Shown one piece after another: positions 27,197 to 35,532 of a stretch of DNA of 64,000 bases; within the stretch, counting starts at the first letter, position 1; each line of letters starts with the position of its first letter. Source of the DNA: Sinorhizobium garamanticum (GTDB taxonomy: Bacteria > Pseudomonadota > Alphaproteobacteria > Rhizobiales > Rhizobiaceae). A program made the position numbers and the translations under genes. Under the pieces are notes generated by a model. The model worked only from the letters and a program-made list of their open reading frames with translations. It had not been told where the DNA came from and did no database searches. The stretch spans positions 248,001-312,000 of the forward strand of contig NZ_CP120374.1 of NCBI RefSeq assembly GCF_029892065.1. The letters run 5' to 3'.

Positions 27197-28144
27197 TTAG
27201 GCGGCCGCCGAAGCGAGCCGGCGCAGATCGGATGGGCGCACGCCATAGCGGCTTCTGAAGGTGCGATTGAAATAGGAAAGGTCGTTGAAGCCGACATTGT
27301 AGGCGATCTGGCTGATCGAGCAGGAACTGCCTTCCGCCAATATGAGGCCCTTCGCGAGCGCAAGCCGCCGTCCGAGCAAATAGCGGGAGAAAGTCGTTCC
27401 CTCCCGGCTGAAGAATTTCTGGATTGCCCGCGGCGTGATTCCCTCGGCGCCGGCCACATCGGTAATCGAGAAGGAGCCGTTCGCGAGGTTCTGTTCGATC
27501 AGCTTCTTGATGGAGGCCATGCGATTCTGCGGCGTCTCTCGCGGCGCCCTGTTGCCAACATGCTGCGCGAGCACCGGCAGCAAATCGTAGAAATGAGCGA
27601 CCATCATGCCGGCATGCTCCTCGCTCTGATATTCCTGTCGCAAAAGGTAGCCGGCGTAATTCGTCAGCAGCTGCAACGGCAAGCATTCAGCTGCAAGCGG
27701 TTGCATCATCAGCGGCCTCAAAAGTGCACGCACCGAGGCAACGGCGTAGGCGGGAAGGTGCGCGCAGTCGAAGCGCCCGCCTTCTGGCAGTGTGAATTCG
27801 CATGATGCGTCCGCGGGAAGAAAGAGGACATCTCCCCTCGCCGCCTCCACCTTCTTGCGTCGATGATGGACGATGAGCGGGCCGTCCATCGCGCGCATGA
27901 TTACAATACCGGCATCCCTGATCCCGTTTGCCGCCATCCGAAGCGGCGTTTTGGGGAAATAGACCGTGGCGAGCGAAAGTGAGACGTATCTCCAGAATAA
28001 TCCAGTGACGCCGGCCAAATCGCCCTCTTCCGTGGCAATCGTCGACTCCCCGAGCATATCGACAAGAATGCTCCTGCAAACGAGCCTGCTTTCGCGATCT
28101 GTCAGAGAAAGCGTCCCGAATTTCAGCGGTCGGATTATCTCCAT
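27197..28144 (-). CDS. rhrA: AraC-family activator of rhizobactin genes
   Basis: A 315-residue regulator. The C-terminal two-helix AraC DNA-binding domain (about residues 210-315) contains ITPRAIQKFFSREGTTFSRY and the second helix motif ISQIAYNVGFNDLSYFNRTF with RSRYGVRPSDLR. The N-terminal part is an effector/dimer domain (VIMRAMDGPLIVHHRR and a following DVLFLPAD). In S. meliloti RhrA activates rhb and rhtA under iron limitation. The ATG at 28144 (MEIIRPLKFG) lacks a strong ribosome site; the frame is open to 28399, so a longer N-terminus cannot be excluded. Divergent from rhtA, with half-sites 27 bases upstream. Confidence 0.9.
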   Translation of the reverse strand: MEIIRPLKFGTLSLTDRESRLVCRSILVDMLGESTIATEEGDLAGVTGLFWRYVSLSLATVYFPKTPLRMAANGIRDAGIVIMRAMDGPLIVHHRRKKVEAARGDVLFLPADASCEFTLPEGGRFDCAHLPAYAVASVRALLRPLMMQPLAAECLPLQLLTNYAGYLLRQEYQSEEHAGMMVAHFYDLLPVLAQHVGNRAPRETPQNRMASIKKLIEQNLANGSFSITDVAGAEGITPRAIQKFFSREGTTFSRYLLGRRLALAKGLILAEGSSCSISQIAYNVGFNDLSYFNRTFRSRYGVRPSDLRRLASAAA

Positions 28145-28170
28145 GTCGTGAGCCAGCCTTTCCTGTTGAC

Positions 28171-28250
28171 GTTCGCATCCGTCCAAATGAGGTTCGCCAT
28201 TATCCAAGCGGCGAACACCCATAGCCCATAAAACATGACTTAAATAGTCT
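28171..28250. promoter_or_regulatory. rhrA-rhtA divergent promoter: paired half-sites and iron-operator-like repeat
   Basis: GTTCGC at 28171 and 28192 (21 bases apart) begin GTTCGC-N4-R-TC-Y-N-A half-sites like those upstream of rhtX. They are followed by ATCCAAGC and the inverted repeat TGA-N9-TCT (28236-28250; inner arms GACT/AGTC). The shared architecture points to RhrA binding plus an iron-responsive operator. The half-sites also lie close to the rhrA start, so autoregulation is possible. Confidence 0.7.
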
Positions 28251-28306
28251 TGTATTTGCAGATTGTCCGCTGTGGCGGCATTGGTTGTCTGCGCGCAGGG
28301 GGCGTT

Positions 28307-30541
28307 ATGGATAAGAATGAAAATGGCGGCGTTGGCCTTTGTGTCTTCGCCGTGGCGATGGCTGTCGGCACGAGTGCGGTTGCCCAGGAGGCGGGTCAAC
28401 CCGACGCTGCGACCAACTTGGAAGCGATCGTCGTGACGGGCAGTCGATCCGCGCAGCAGATTTCGGAAATCCCCAGGACCATCTACGTCGTCGAGTCGGA
28501 TGAGATCCAGGCCGAGGCACGGTCTGGCAAGACGCTGCAGCAGATTCTCGGTGAAAACATCCCGAGCTTCGATCCCGCGAGCGAGGGCGCGCGCACATCC
28601 TTCGGACAGAACCTGCGCGGAAGGCCACCGCTGATCCTCATCGACGGTGTCTCGATGAATTCGGCGCGTTCGCTCAGCCGCCAGTTCGATGCGATCGATC
28701 CCTTCAATATCGAGCGTGTCGAAGTCCTGTCAGGGGCGACCGCGATCTACGGCGGCAACGCCACCGGCGGCATCATCAACATCATTACGAAGAAGGGCAA
28801 GGACGCAGAACCCGGGCTTCATGCGGAAGTCGTGGGCGGCATGGGCAGCGGCTTTGCGGGCAGCCAGGATTTCGACCGCAATGCGGCGGGCGCCGTCACC
28901 TATAACAGCGACAATTGGGACGCCCGCTTCTCGATCGCTGGCAACAAGACCGGCGCCTTCTATGACGGCAGCGGCACTATGCTGATCCCCGACATCACGC
29001 AGACCTCGACTGCCTTCAATGAGCGCATCGACGTGATGGGTTCGATCGGTTACCAGATTGACGACGGGCGCCGCCTTGAATTCTCCGGGCAATATTTCGA
29101 CAGCAAGCAGGAGTCGGATTACGGGCTTTATTACGGGCCTAGTCTTACAGCGCTCCGCGATCCAAGCCTGTTTGAAACCCGTGAGGGATATGAGTCCGAC
29201 TTCAATCCGCAAACCCGCCGTTCGATGCTGAACGTCACCTATACTGATGACGACGTTTTCGGGCAGCAACTGTTGCTACAAGGCGCTTACAGAAACGAGA
29301 AAATTCATTTCCATCCCTTCCCTACGGTTACGAACGAAACCGGCCTTTATTTCTTCGGTAGCTCGCAAGACACCAACTATTACAGCGTCAGGGCCGCCCT
29401 GATCGCGGAACCCACCGACCAATTGAAGATAACCTACGGTATCGATGCCGATCGGGATTCCTTCAAGTCGCGTCAGAACATCTTCGACCTTGATACGGCC
29501 GCGACCAGCGGCGGTCTCGATTTCGATACGATCGGCGTCACCGGTCTTTATCCGTCCATTGATGTCTCGACCATTGCCGGGTTTGCCGAGGCCTCCTACG
29601 AGGCGACCGACAGGCTGACGCTGAATGGCGGCGTCCGTTACCAGTTCGTCAACACCGAGGTGTCCGATTTCGTCGGCGTGGCGCAACAGGTCGCCATCCT
29701 GCAAGGCGATGCAACCTCCGCCGATGCCATACCCGGCGGCGAAGTCGATTACGACGCCTTTTTGTTCAGTGCCGGCGCGACCTACCAATTGACGAATACG
29801 CAGCAGGTCTACGCCAACTTCAGCCAGGGCTTCGAGCTGCCGGATCCGGCCAAATATTATGGCTTTGGCAGCTACACCTTGTCCGGCGGCCACTATACGC
29901 TTGGCAACAGTGTGAACGTCGGCGATTCCGCCCTGGAGGCCATCAAGACCAACTCATTCGAAATCGGCTATCGTTTTGACGACGGCACCTACAATCTTGA
30001 GACTGCGGCCTACTATTCTCTTTCCGATCGCTCGATCAATCTCGATCGCACCACGCTCGCGGTCGAGGTCGTTGATCAGGAGAGACGCGTCTACGGCATC
30101 GAAGGAAAGGCGGGCGTAAAGCTCGACCATGGCTTCGATGTGGGAGTCCTGGGCCATTGGGTAAGAACGGAGGTCAAGGGCGACGACGGCTGGGAAAAGG
30201 ACTCGGTCGGTAGCGCGAGCGTCTCCAAGCTCGGCGGCTATGTCGGCTGGACCAATGACGCCCTCAGCCTGAAATTTTCCGGCCAGCATGTCTTCGAGCT
30301 CACCGACGCCGATGACTTCACGATCGATGACTACACGCTGTTCGATCTGACCGGTGGCTACACCTTCGCGAATACGGACACGACGCTGAATTTCGGCATC
30401 CACAACGTCTTTGACACAGATTACACGACGATCTGGGGTTCGCGCGCCAAAGCCCTTTATGGCGGATTGGCCGACGAATCGATATTCGACTACAAGGGCC
30501 GCGGACGAACATTTGCAATCTCGCTGACGAAAGTCTTTTGA
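28307..30541 (+). CDS. rhtA: TonB-dependent outer membrane receptor for ferric rhizobactin
   Basis: A 744-residue outer-membrane beta barrel. The signal peptide ends near VAQ (about residue 26) and the TonB box EAIVVTG lies at 39-45. The plug domain includes LIDGVSMNSARSLSR, GATAIYGGNATGGIINIITK and neighbouring strands. The barrel ends with TFAISLTKVF, an aromatic C-terminus suited to outer-membrane assembly. It imports the ferric siderophore into the periplasm, where RhtX takes over. The start is the ATG at 28307 after a purine-rich CAGGGGG. Its stop overlaps the next gene (TGATG). Confidence 0.94.
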   Translation: MDKNENGGVGLCVFAVAMAVGTSAVAQEAGQPDAATNLEAIVVTGSRSAQQISEIPRTIYVVESDEIQAEARSGKTLQQILGENIPSFDPASEGARTSFGQNLRGRPPLILIDGVSMNSARSLSRQFDAIDPFNIERVEVLSGATAIYGGNATGGIINIITKKGKDAEPGLHAEVVGGMGSGFAGSQDFDRNAAGAVTYNSDNWDARFSIAGNKTGAFYDGSGTMLIPDITQTSTAFNERIDVMGSIGYQIDDGRRLEFSGQYFDSKQESDYGLYYGPSLTALRDPSLFETREGYESDFNPQTRRSMLNVTYTDDDVFGQQLLLQGAYRNEKIHFHPFPTVTNETGLYFFGSSQDTNYYSVRAALIAEPTDQLKITYGIDADRDSFKSRQNIFDLDTAATSGGLDFDTIGVTGLYPSIDVSTIAGFAEASYEATDRLTLNGGVRYQFVNTEVSDFVGVAQQVAILQGDATSADAIPGGEVDYDAFLFSAGATYQLTNTQQVYANFSQGFELPDPAKYYGFGSYTLSGGHYTLGNSVNVGDSALEAIKTNSFEIGYRFDDGTYNLETAAYYSLSDRSINLDRTTLAVEVVDQERRVYGIEGKAGVKLDHGFDVGVLGHWVRTEVKGDDGWEKDSVGSASVSKLGGYVGWTNDALSLKFSGQHVFELTDADDFTIDDYTLFDLTGGYTFANTDTTLNFGIHNVFDTDYTTIWGSRAKALYGGLADESIFDYKGRGRTFAISLTKVF

Positions 30542-31653
30542 TGGACCAATTTCGTCCAGGTCTGCGGAGTGTTCCTGCGGAAACGCCGGGCGAGCCCCGA
30601 AACGCTCGCCTTCGAGACGGCGTTTTTCGATCCTTCGAGCTCCACCAGTGCGGGCCAGTCGACGTGTTCGAGGCCGGATCCATCTTGGCGGTCTCGGCCG
30701 CCATGAATGACGAGGCGACCTTCGATCTTGTGGACGGGGCACTCAGAATTGCTGACCTCCGTGCGGACGCTACCGAAGGCTCAAGGCTCGCCTGCTCCGC
30801 ATTCGAGTACCTGTTCGCGACGAAACGAGACTTGGTCTCGGTGACGCTTAAGGGAGACGGCTGGCAAGTCCTCTTGCCGACGTTGAGGCGGAAAGGCCTT
30901 CTGGTAGAGGGCAACAGTGCCTCTGCGCAGCCATCGGTGTTCGCGGAGATGTTCTGGCAGACGCCGGAGATCTGGATGGCCTCGCCGTCTTTTGCCCACC
31001 CAAGACGCGACGTCTTCGACGGAAAGAGCGAGCATCCGCTACGGCCGCCAAAGCCCGCCGGCTGCGTCTATGCCCGGTTCATCCCGTGGCTTTCCGGGAC
31101 GCTTTCGTTCCACGTCGCGACACTCGACGACGTGCCCGACGTTCATCGCTGGATGAACGATCCGAGAGTCGACGAGTTTTGGAATGAAGCGGGAAGCGAA
31201 GCAGCCCATAGACGCTATCTCGAGCGCATGCTCGCGGATCCGCACGTCATACCGCTGATCGGCCGCTTCAACGAACAGGCGTTCTCTTATTTCGAGATTT
31301 ACTGGGCGAAAGAGGATTTGATCGGCCCCTTCTGCGGCGCCAGCGACTATGACCGAGGCTGCCACGTCATCGTCGGCGAGGGAGCCTTCCGCGGAAAGCC
31401 CTGGTTCACGGCCTGGCTACCCTCCCTTTTGCACCTGATGTTTCTCGACGACCCGCGGACCGAGCGGATCGTGCAGGAGCCGAGCGCGGCCCACCACCGC
31501 CAACTGCGCAACCTGCAACGCTCGGGATTTGCTCACATACGAAGCGTCGACCTCCCGACAAAGCGAGCGGCGATCATGTCGATCTCCAGGCAGCACTTCT
31601 TCTCGAACCGCCTATGGCACCCAAGCGTCGCCCCGGACGAGGCAAGTTCATGA
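30541..31653 (+). CDS. IucB-like GNAT acyltransferase, candidate siderophore acylation enzyme
   Basis: A 370-residue protein. The C-terminal half (about 165-360) is a GNAT domain of the same group as RhbD: VHRWMNDPRVDEFW, the FSYFEIYWAKEDLIG strand, the CoA region GCHVIVGEGAFRGKPW and FLDDPRTERIVQEPS. The N-terminal 160 residues resemble the non-catalytic half of IucB. It starts one base into the rhtA stop, so it is co-translated with the receptor. With RhbD already supplying acetylation, this second enzyme is a candidate for attaching the fatty acyl group known from rhizobactin 1021, or for acting on a modified siderophore. The function is inferred. Confidence 0.75.
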   Translation: MDQFRPGLRSVPAETPGEPRNARLRDGVFRSFELHQCGPVDVFEAGSILAVSAAMNDEATFDLVDGALRIADLRADATEGSRLACSAFEYLFATKRDLVSVTLKGDGWQVLLPTLRRKGLLVEGNSASAQPSVFAEMFWQTPEIWMASPSFAHPRRDVFDGKSEHPLRPPKPAGCVYARFIPWLSGTLSFHVATLDDVPDVHRWMNDPRVDEFWNEAGSEAAHRRYLERMLADPHVIPLIGRFNEQAFSYFEIYWAKEDLIGPFCGASDYDRGCHVIVGEGAFRGKPWFTAWLPSLLHLMFLDDPRTERIVQEPSAAHHRQLRNLQRSGFAHIRSVDLPTKRAAIMSISRQHFFSNRLWHPSVAPDEASS

Positions 31654-32699
31654 GAGAGCTCCCTCACAGGCTGCAGGCAAAAATCGTCGCGGAAAGGCCC
31701 GAGCACCTCTTCGAACGCCTGCACGCCCACCTGCTCGAACACGATGTCGATGCTCGCTTATCCGGCGACAGCTTGTTCGTCGATCTGCCCGCGGTCTCAG
31801 GCACGTTGAGGTTGATAGATGGTGGCATCGAGGTGGATGTTGCCGCCACCGATCTTGAGAGCTTGTATTTCGCCAAGGTCTGGCTCCAGGACGCCGTTGC
31901 AGAGGAACGGGCCTTCGGAACAATTCGCATCGTTTGGAGCGAAGACTGTCTTCAGCGTCATCTGCCGCCCAGCTTCGCCGTTCTGACGGTGGACGACATC
32001 GTCGATATTACACCCAGGATGAGGCGGATCCGTTTTAGGACAGCCAACGCCCGATCCTTCGAGACGTTGGACGACATGCATTTGCGAATCCTCTTCAATT
32101 TCCAGGAGCTTGCCGAGCAGCACGCGTCACGCGGAAGCCGACGGGGATCGTCACCATCTGATGTGACGCCGATCTGGCGGGCCTACACAGTCCGTTTTGT
32201 CGAGCCCGAAAATCACATAATTGCCGTCGATTTCGTACTGCACAACGCGGAAGGTCCCGGTTCCCGATGGGCCATGCGGGCAAGGCGCGGTGACGTCGTC
32301 GGTGCGGCGGGACCGAGTGGAGGGGGATGCGGCGACGCGGTATGGTATCTCCTTGCCGGAGACGAAACTGCTCTGCCGGCAATTTCGCGAATTCTGGAGT
32401 CCCTTGATGAGCGTGCGACCGCGACCGTGGTGATCGAGGTTGGCAGCCCGACGGATACGATCCCCTTCACGAGCCGAGCGGCCGTCGAAACCAGATGGCT
32501 TTACCGGGAGAATCACGACGGCGACTGTCGAGGCCTGGCGCGCGTCATTGCCAGCATGGATTTTCCGGACGCTTCCCGGAAGAGATTTGTCTGGATAGCA
32601 AGCGAAAGCGAGACGGCAAAGGCTGTTCGGGCAACTCTTCGCGACCGAGGATTCACGAAAGAGGAGCAATCGGTCGCCGCATACTGGCACGCCACGTGA
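31650..32699 (+). CDS. Siderophore-interacting protein / ferric-siderophore reductase (ViuB-like)
   Basis: A 349-residue cytoplasmic flavoprotein. Residues about 1-95 form a DUF2218-like domain. The rest is the FAD-binding 9/SIP unit, with WRAYTVRFVEPENH (flavin contact R-x-Y-T), GPGSRWAMRARRGDVVGAAG, and the NAD(P)H-side WYLLAGDETALPAISRILE. Such proteins release iron from ferric siderophores after import. Start ATG at 31650 overlaps the acyltransferase stop by 4 bases, so rhtA, acyltransferase and reductase form one unit of uptake, modification and iron release. The frame extends 12 codons upstream, but coupling favours this start. Confidence 0.85.
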   Translation: MRELPHRLQAKIVAERPEHLFERLHAHLLEHDVDARLSGDSLFVDLPAVSGTLRLIDGGIEVDVAATDLESLYFAKVWLQDAVAEERAFGTIRIVWSEDCLQRHLPPSFAVLTVDDIVDITPRMRRIRFRTANARSFETLDDMHLRILFNFQELAEQHASRGSRRGSSPSDVTPIWRAYTVRFVEPENHIIAVDFVLHNAEGPGSRWAMRARRGDVVGAAGPSGGGCGDAVWYLLAGDETALPAISRILESLDERATATVVIEVGSPTDTIPFTSRAAVETRWLYRENHDGDCRGLARVIASMDFPDASRKRFVWIASESETAKAVRATLRDRGFTKEEQSVAAYWHAT

Positions 32700-32830
32700 G
32701 CTACGGGGCCGCATCCCTCGGAACCGCGTCAACGGCTGCATGCCCTTTTGATACCGCCTCGAGCCATCTGTCGTCGCGCGCCTGCATATCCCGGCTGCCC
32801 CGTCGCCGAACCAGGCGCCTTTAACCCGGT

Positions 32831-32965
32831 CAGGATCGTTTCCGTGCGGGCCAAATCAAGATGCGGTCTCCCGACCGTGACGGCCTCAACATCCGGTCGT
32901 CCACACGCCCGTTCGACGAGGCACTGCACCAGTTGCCCTTTGCAACCCGTCACCACAATTCTCAC
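32831..32965 (-). pseudogene. wgaJ: Truncated dTDP-4-dehydrorhamnose reductase (wgaJ remnant)
   Basis: Begins with GTG overlapping the wgaI stop. About 45 codons (VRIVVTGCKGQLVQ, then ERACGRPDVEAVTVG and RPHLDLARTET) match the N-terminus of RmlD-type reductases, including the NAD loop. Similarity ends near 32831 and the frame continues into unrelated sequence with a stop at 32729. The catalytic Y-x3-K part is missing, so no working enzyme is made here. The next 130 bases contain another unidentified C-terminal-looking frame ending at 32701. Confidence 0.72.
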
Positions 32966-34032
32966 GCAACGCTCCGATGGCGTCCGCCGAGGCGTGCGCC
33001 GGCGTAGCGCTCGCGCCGGATTGGTTCCCACCACCAACTGTTGGCGAGATACCAATCGACCGTCTCGCTCAAACCCTCCTCGAAACCCCGCTTCGGCCTC
33101 CAGCCAAGTTCACGCTCGATCTTCGTGGGATCGATCGCATAACGACGGTCGTGACCCGGCCGGTCGGCGACAAGGGTGATAAGATCGCGATAGCTTTCGC
33201 CGCCCTTGCGCGGCAGGCGGCTGTCGAGCAGATCGCAGATGCTTTCCATCACCGACAGGTTGTTGCGAGCGGCCCGGGCGCCGATGTTGTAGCTCTCTCC
33301 TGGCCTTCCCTCCCTCATTACAAGCTCCAGCGCGCGCGCATGGTCCTCGACATGGAGCCAGTCGCGGATGTTCGCTCCCGACCCGTAGAGCGGCAGCGGC
33401 TTTTCCTCCATCGCATTGATGATCGTCAGGGGGATCAGCTTCTCGGGAAAATGAAACGGCCCGTAATTGTTGGAAGAGTTTGAGAGCACCACCGGCAGCC
33501 CGTACGTCTGATGCCAGGCACGAACGAAATGATCCGCCGCCGCCTTCGAGGCCGCATAGGGCGACGAAGGCGCGTAGCGCGTCTCTTCGACAAAAACGCC
33601 CCCGGAGAAAGGGAGATCCCCGAACACCTCGTCGGTGGAGATATGATGAAAGCGGAACCGGTCGCGCGCTGTGGGGCCGAGCTCAGACCAGTAGGCGAGC
33701 GCCGCGGAAAGCAGACGGACCGTGCCGAGAACATTCGTTTCCGCAAATGCGCCGGGTCCGTCGATCGATCGATCGACGTGGCTCTCGGCCGCCAGATGCA
33801 TGACAGCGTCGACGCGCTCGAGGCGCATGATGTCCAGCAGCGATTGCTCGTTGCGGACATCCGCCCGGTAGAAAACATAGCTCGGGTGATTGTCCACCGC
33901 TCGCAAGGACTGGAGATTGCCGGCATAGGTGAGCTTGTCGACATTGACGACCCGCTCGGCGCCATTGGCAACCAGATGCCGGCAGACCGCGGAACCGATG
34001 AAGCCGGCGCCACCTGTTATGAGAACACGCAT
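32962..34032 (-). CDS. wgaI: dTDP-glucose 4,6-dehydratase (RmlB)
   Basis: A 356-residue NAD-dependent short-chain dehydrogenase-type enzyme that makes dTDP-4-dehydro-6-deoxyglucose. N-terminal MRVLITGGAGFIGSAV, active-site HISTDEVFGDLP and Y-x3-K in SPYAASKAAADHFVRA, with sugar-binding NSSNNYGPFHFPEKLIPL. GAGGGG precedes the ATG at 34032; a 13-codon upstream extension has no similarity. In the EPS II cluster this is the expA9/wgaI position. It overlaps the broken wgaJ start. Confidence 0.9.
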   Translation of the reverse strand: MRVLITGGAGFIGSAVCRHLVANGAERVVNVDKLTYAGNLQSLRAVDNHPSYVFYRADVRNEQSLLDIMRLERVDAVMHLAAESHVDRSIDGPGAFAETNVLGTVRLLSAALAYWSELGPTARDRFRFHHISTDEVFGDLPFSGGVFVEETRYAPSSPYAASKAAADHFVRAWHQTYGLPVVLSNSSNNYGPFHFPEKLIPLTIINAMEEKPLPLYGSGANIRDWLHVEDHARALELVMREGRPGESYNIGARAARNNLSVMESICDLLDSRLPRKGGESYRDLITLVADRPGHDRRYAIDPTKIERELGWRPKRGFEEGLSETVDWYLANSWWWEPIRRERYAGARLGGRHRSVA

Positions 34033-34042
34033 GGCTGCCCCC

Positions 34043-34606
34043 TCACCGGCCAAAATCGAAGAGGTCGGCATCGGCCAGCAGCGGTGCGTCCCGATCCTTC
34101 GCGGATAGTCGCAAACGATCAGGGGCCACGGGCCACCTTATCCCGATTTGCGGATCGTCGAAGCGGATCGCGCGTTCGTGCTCTGCGGAATAGTGCTCGC
34201 TCACCTTGTAAAGGACCTCCGTCTCCGGTTCGAGTGTGATCAGGCCGTGAGCGAACCCCACGGGCACCAGGATCTGGTTCCATCTTTCGGCCGAGAGTTC
34301 GACCGCGACCCACTGCGCGAACGTCGGCGATCCCTTGCGGATATCGACGACCACGTCGAACGCCCTCCCCCGAACGACCCGCACGAGCTTGGCTTGGGCC
34401 TGCGGCGGAAGCTGGTAGTGCAGACCGCGCAACGTGCCCGTCATTGCGGAATAGGAGTGGTTGTCCTGCACGAAGGCCAGCGGGATGCCATGCGCCAGCA
34501 ACGTCTCGGCATTGTAGGTCTCCGAGAAAAACCCCCGCTCGTCGCTGAACTTGCGCGGTACGATTTCCAGGACGCCGTCGAGGGCGAGGCGCTTGATCTC
34601 AGCCAT
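34043..34606 (-). CDS. wgaH: dTDP-4-dehydrorhamnose 3,5-epimerase (RmlC)
   Basis: A 187-residue cupin-type epimerase. Catalytic His in [11 protein letters not shown], basic [36 protein letters not shown] and [16 protein letters not shown] are all family hallmarks. Start ATG at 34606 after AGGGAGC, inside the end of wgaG by 8 bases. The frame is open upstream but there it is only the shadow of wgaG. Sits in the expA8/wgaH position. Confidence 0.92.
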   Translation of the reverse strand: MAEIKRLALDGVLEIVPRKFSDERGFFSETYNAETLLAHGIPLAFVQDNHSYSAMTGTLRGLHYQLPPQAQAKLVRVVRGRAFDVVVDIRKGSPTFAQWVAVELSAERWNQILVPVGFAHGLITLEPETEVLYKVSEHYSAEHERAIRFDDPQIGIRWPVAPDRLRLSAKDRDAPLLADADLFDFGR

Positions 34607-35480
34607 CGGCAAGCTCCCTGATGCGTCGCTGGAGGTAGTTCGCGTACTCGTTCTTGCCGAGCAAGGCGGCGCGCTGGAGCACCTGTTCGGCCGAGACGTA
34701 ACCGAGCTCGAAAGCAATCTCTTCAGGGCACATGATCTTCACGCCCTGGCGATGCTCGATCGTACGCACGAAGGAAGCGGCATCGTGCAGGCTGTCATGG
34801 GTGCCGGTATCGAGCCACGCGTAGCCCCGGCCCAGGCGGCAGACATGAAGGTCCCCCCGGTCGAGATAGGCGCGATTGACGTCGGTTATTTCCAGCTCGC
34901 CGCGAGCGGACGGTCTGATCGAGGCCGCGACGTCGAGCACGCTGTTCTCGTAGAAGTAGAGGCCCGTTACGGCCCAGCTCGAGTTCGGCTGTTGCGGCTT
35001 TTCTTCGATGATCTCGGCGCGCCCGTTGTGGCTATTGAAGCTCACGACACCGTAACGCTCGGGGTCGTCCACGCGATAGGCGAAGATCGTGGCACCGCTT
35101 TTGCGGGCCGCGGCCTCGCGGCAGAGCTCAGGAAGGCCCGCGCCGTAGAAGATATTGTCCCCGAGGATCAGCGCGACCGGACTGTCCCCGACAAATTCCC
35201 GACCGATGATGAAGGCTTCCGCGAGGCCGTTCGGCTCGGACTGCTCCGCATAGGAGATCGACAGGCCGAGTTGACTTCCGTCGCCAAGCAGCTCTTCGAA
35301 CAGCGGCCTGTCCCTCGGCACGGTGATCACCAGAATGTCGCGAATTCCCGCGAGCATGAGCGTGCCGAGCGGGTAATAGATCATCGGCTTGTCGTGGACC
35401 GGGAGCAATTGCTTCGAGACCGAGATCGTCACCGGGTAGAGCCTCGTTCCCCTGCCGCCTGCAAGAATGATGCCCTTCAT
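34599..35480 (-). CDS. wgaG: Glucose-1-phosphate thymidylyltransferase (RmlA)
   Basis: A 293-residue nucleotidyltransferase that forms dTDP-glucose. Signature [20 protein letters not shown], then [14 protein letters not shown], the [10 protein letters not shown] metal site and the [20 protein letters not shown] product pocket. The ATG at 35480 follows GGGAG. First of the three intact dTDP-rhamnose genes, matching expA7/wgaG. Confidence 0.92.
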   Translation of the reverse strand: MKGIILAGGRGTRLYPVTISVSKQLLPVHDKPMIYYPLGTLMLAGIRDILVITVPRDRPLFEELLGDGSQLGLSISYAEQSEPNGLAEAFIIGREFVGDSPVALILGDNIFYGAGLPELCREAAARKSGATIFAYRVDDPERYGVVSFNSHNGRAEIIEEKPQQPNSSWAVTGLYFYENSVLDVAASIRPSARGELEITDVNRAYLDRGDLHVCRLGRGYAWLDTGTHDSLHDAASFVRTIEHRQGVKIMCPEEIAFELGYVSAEQVLQRAALLGKNEYANYLQRRIRELADG

Positions 35481-35532
35481 GCGGTGTCTCCCAACGCCGT
35501 CGAACTCGGTTTGCGGCTGGTGAACGTTCCTG

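Noticed and set aside
25237..27459. Long antisense open frame (740 codons) across rhbF
   Set aside because: Shadow of high-GC coding sequence; no family resemblance or ribosome site, while rhbE and rhbF are clear on the other strand.
32701..32820. Short C-terminal-looking frame (...ARDDRWLEAVSKGHAAVDAV...) next to the wgaJ stub
   Set aside because: Could be another gene remnant, but no family could be recognised; mentioned with the junction only.
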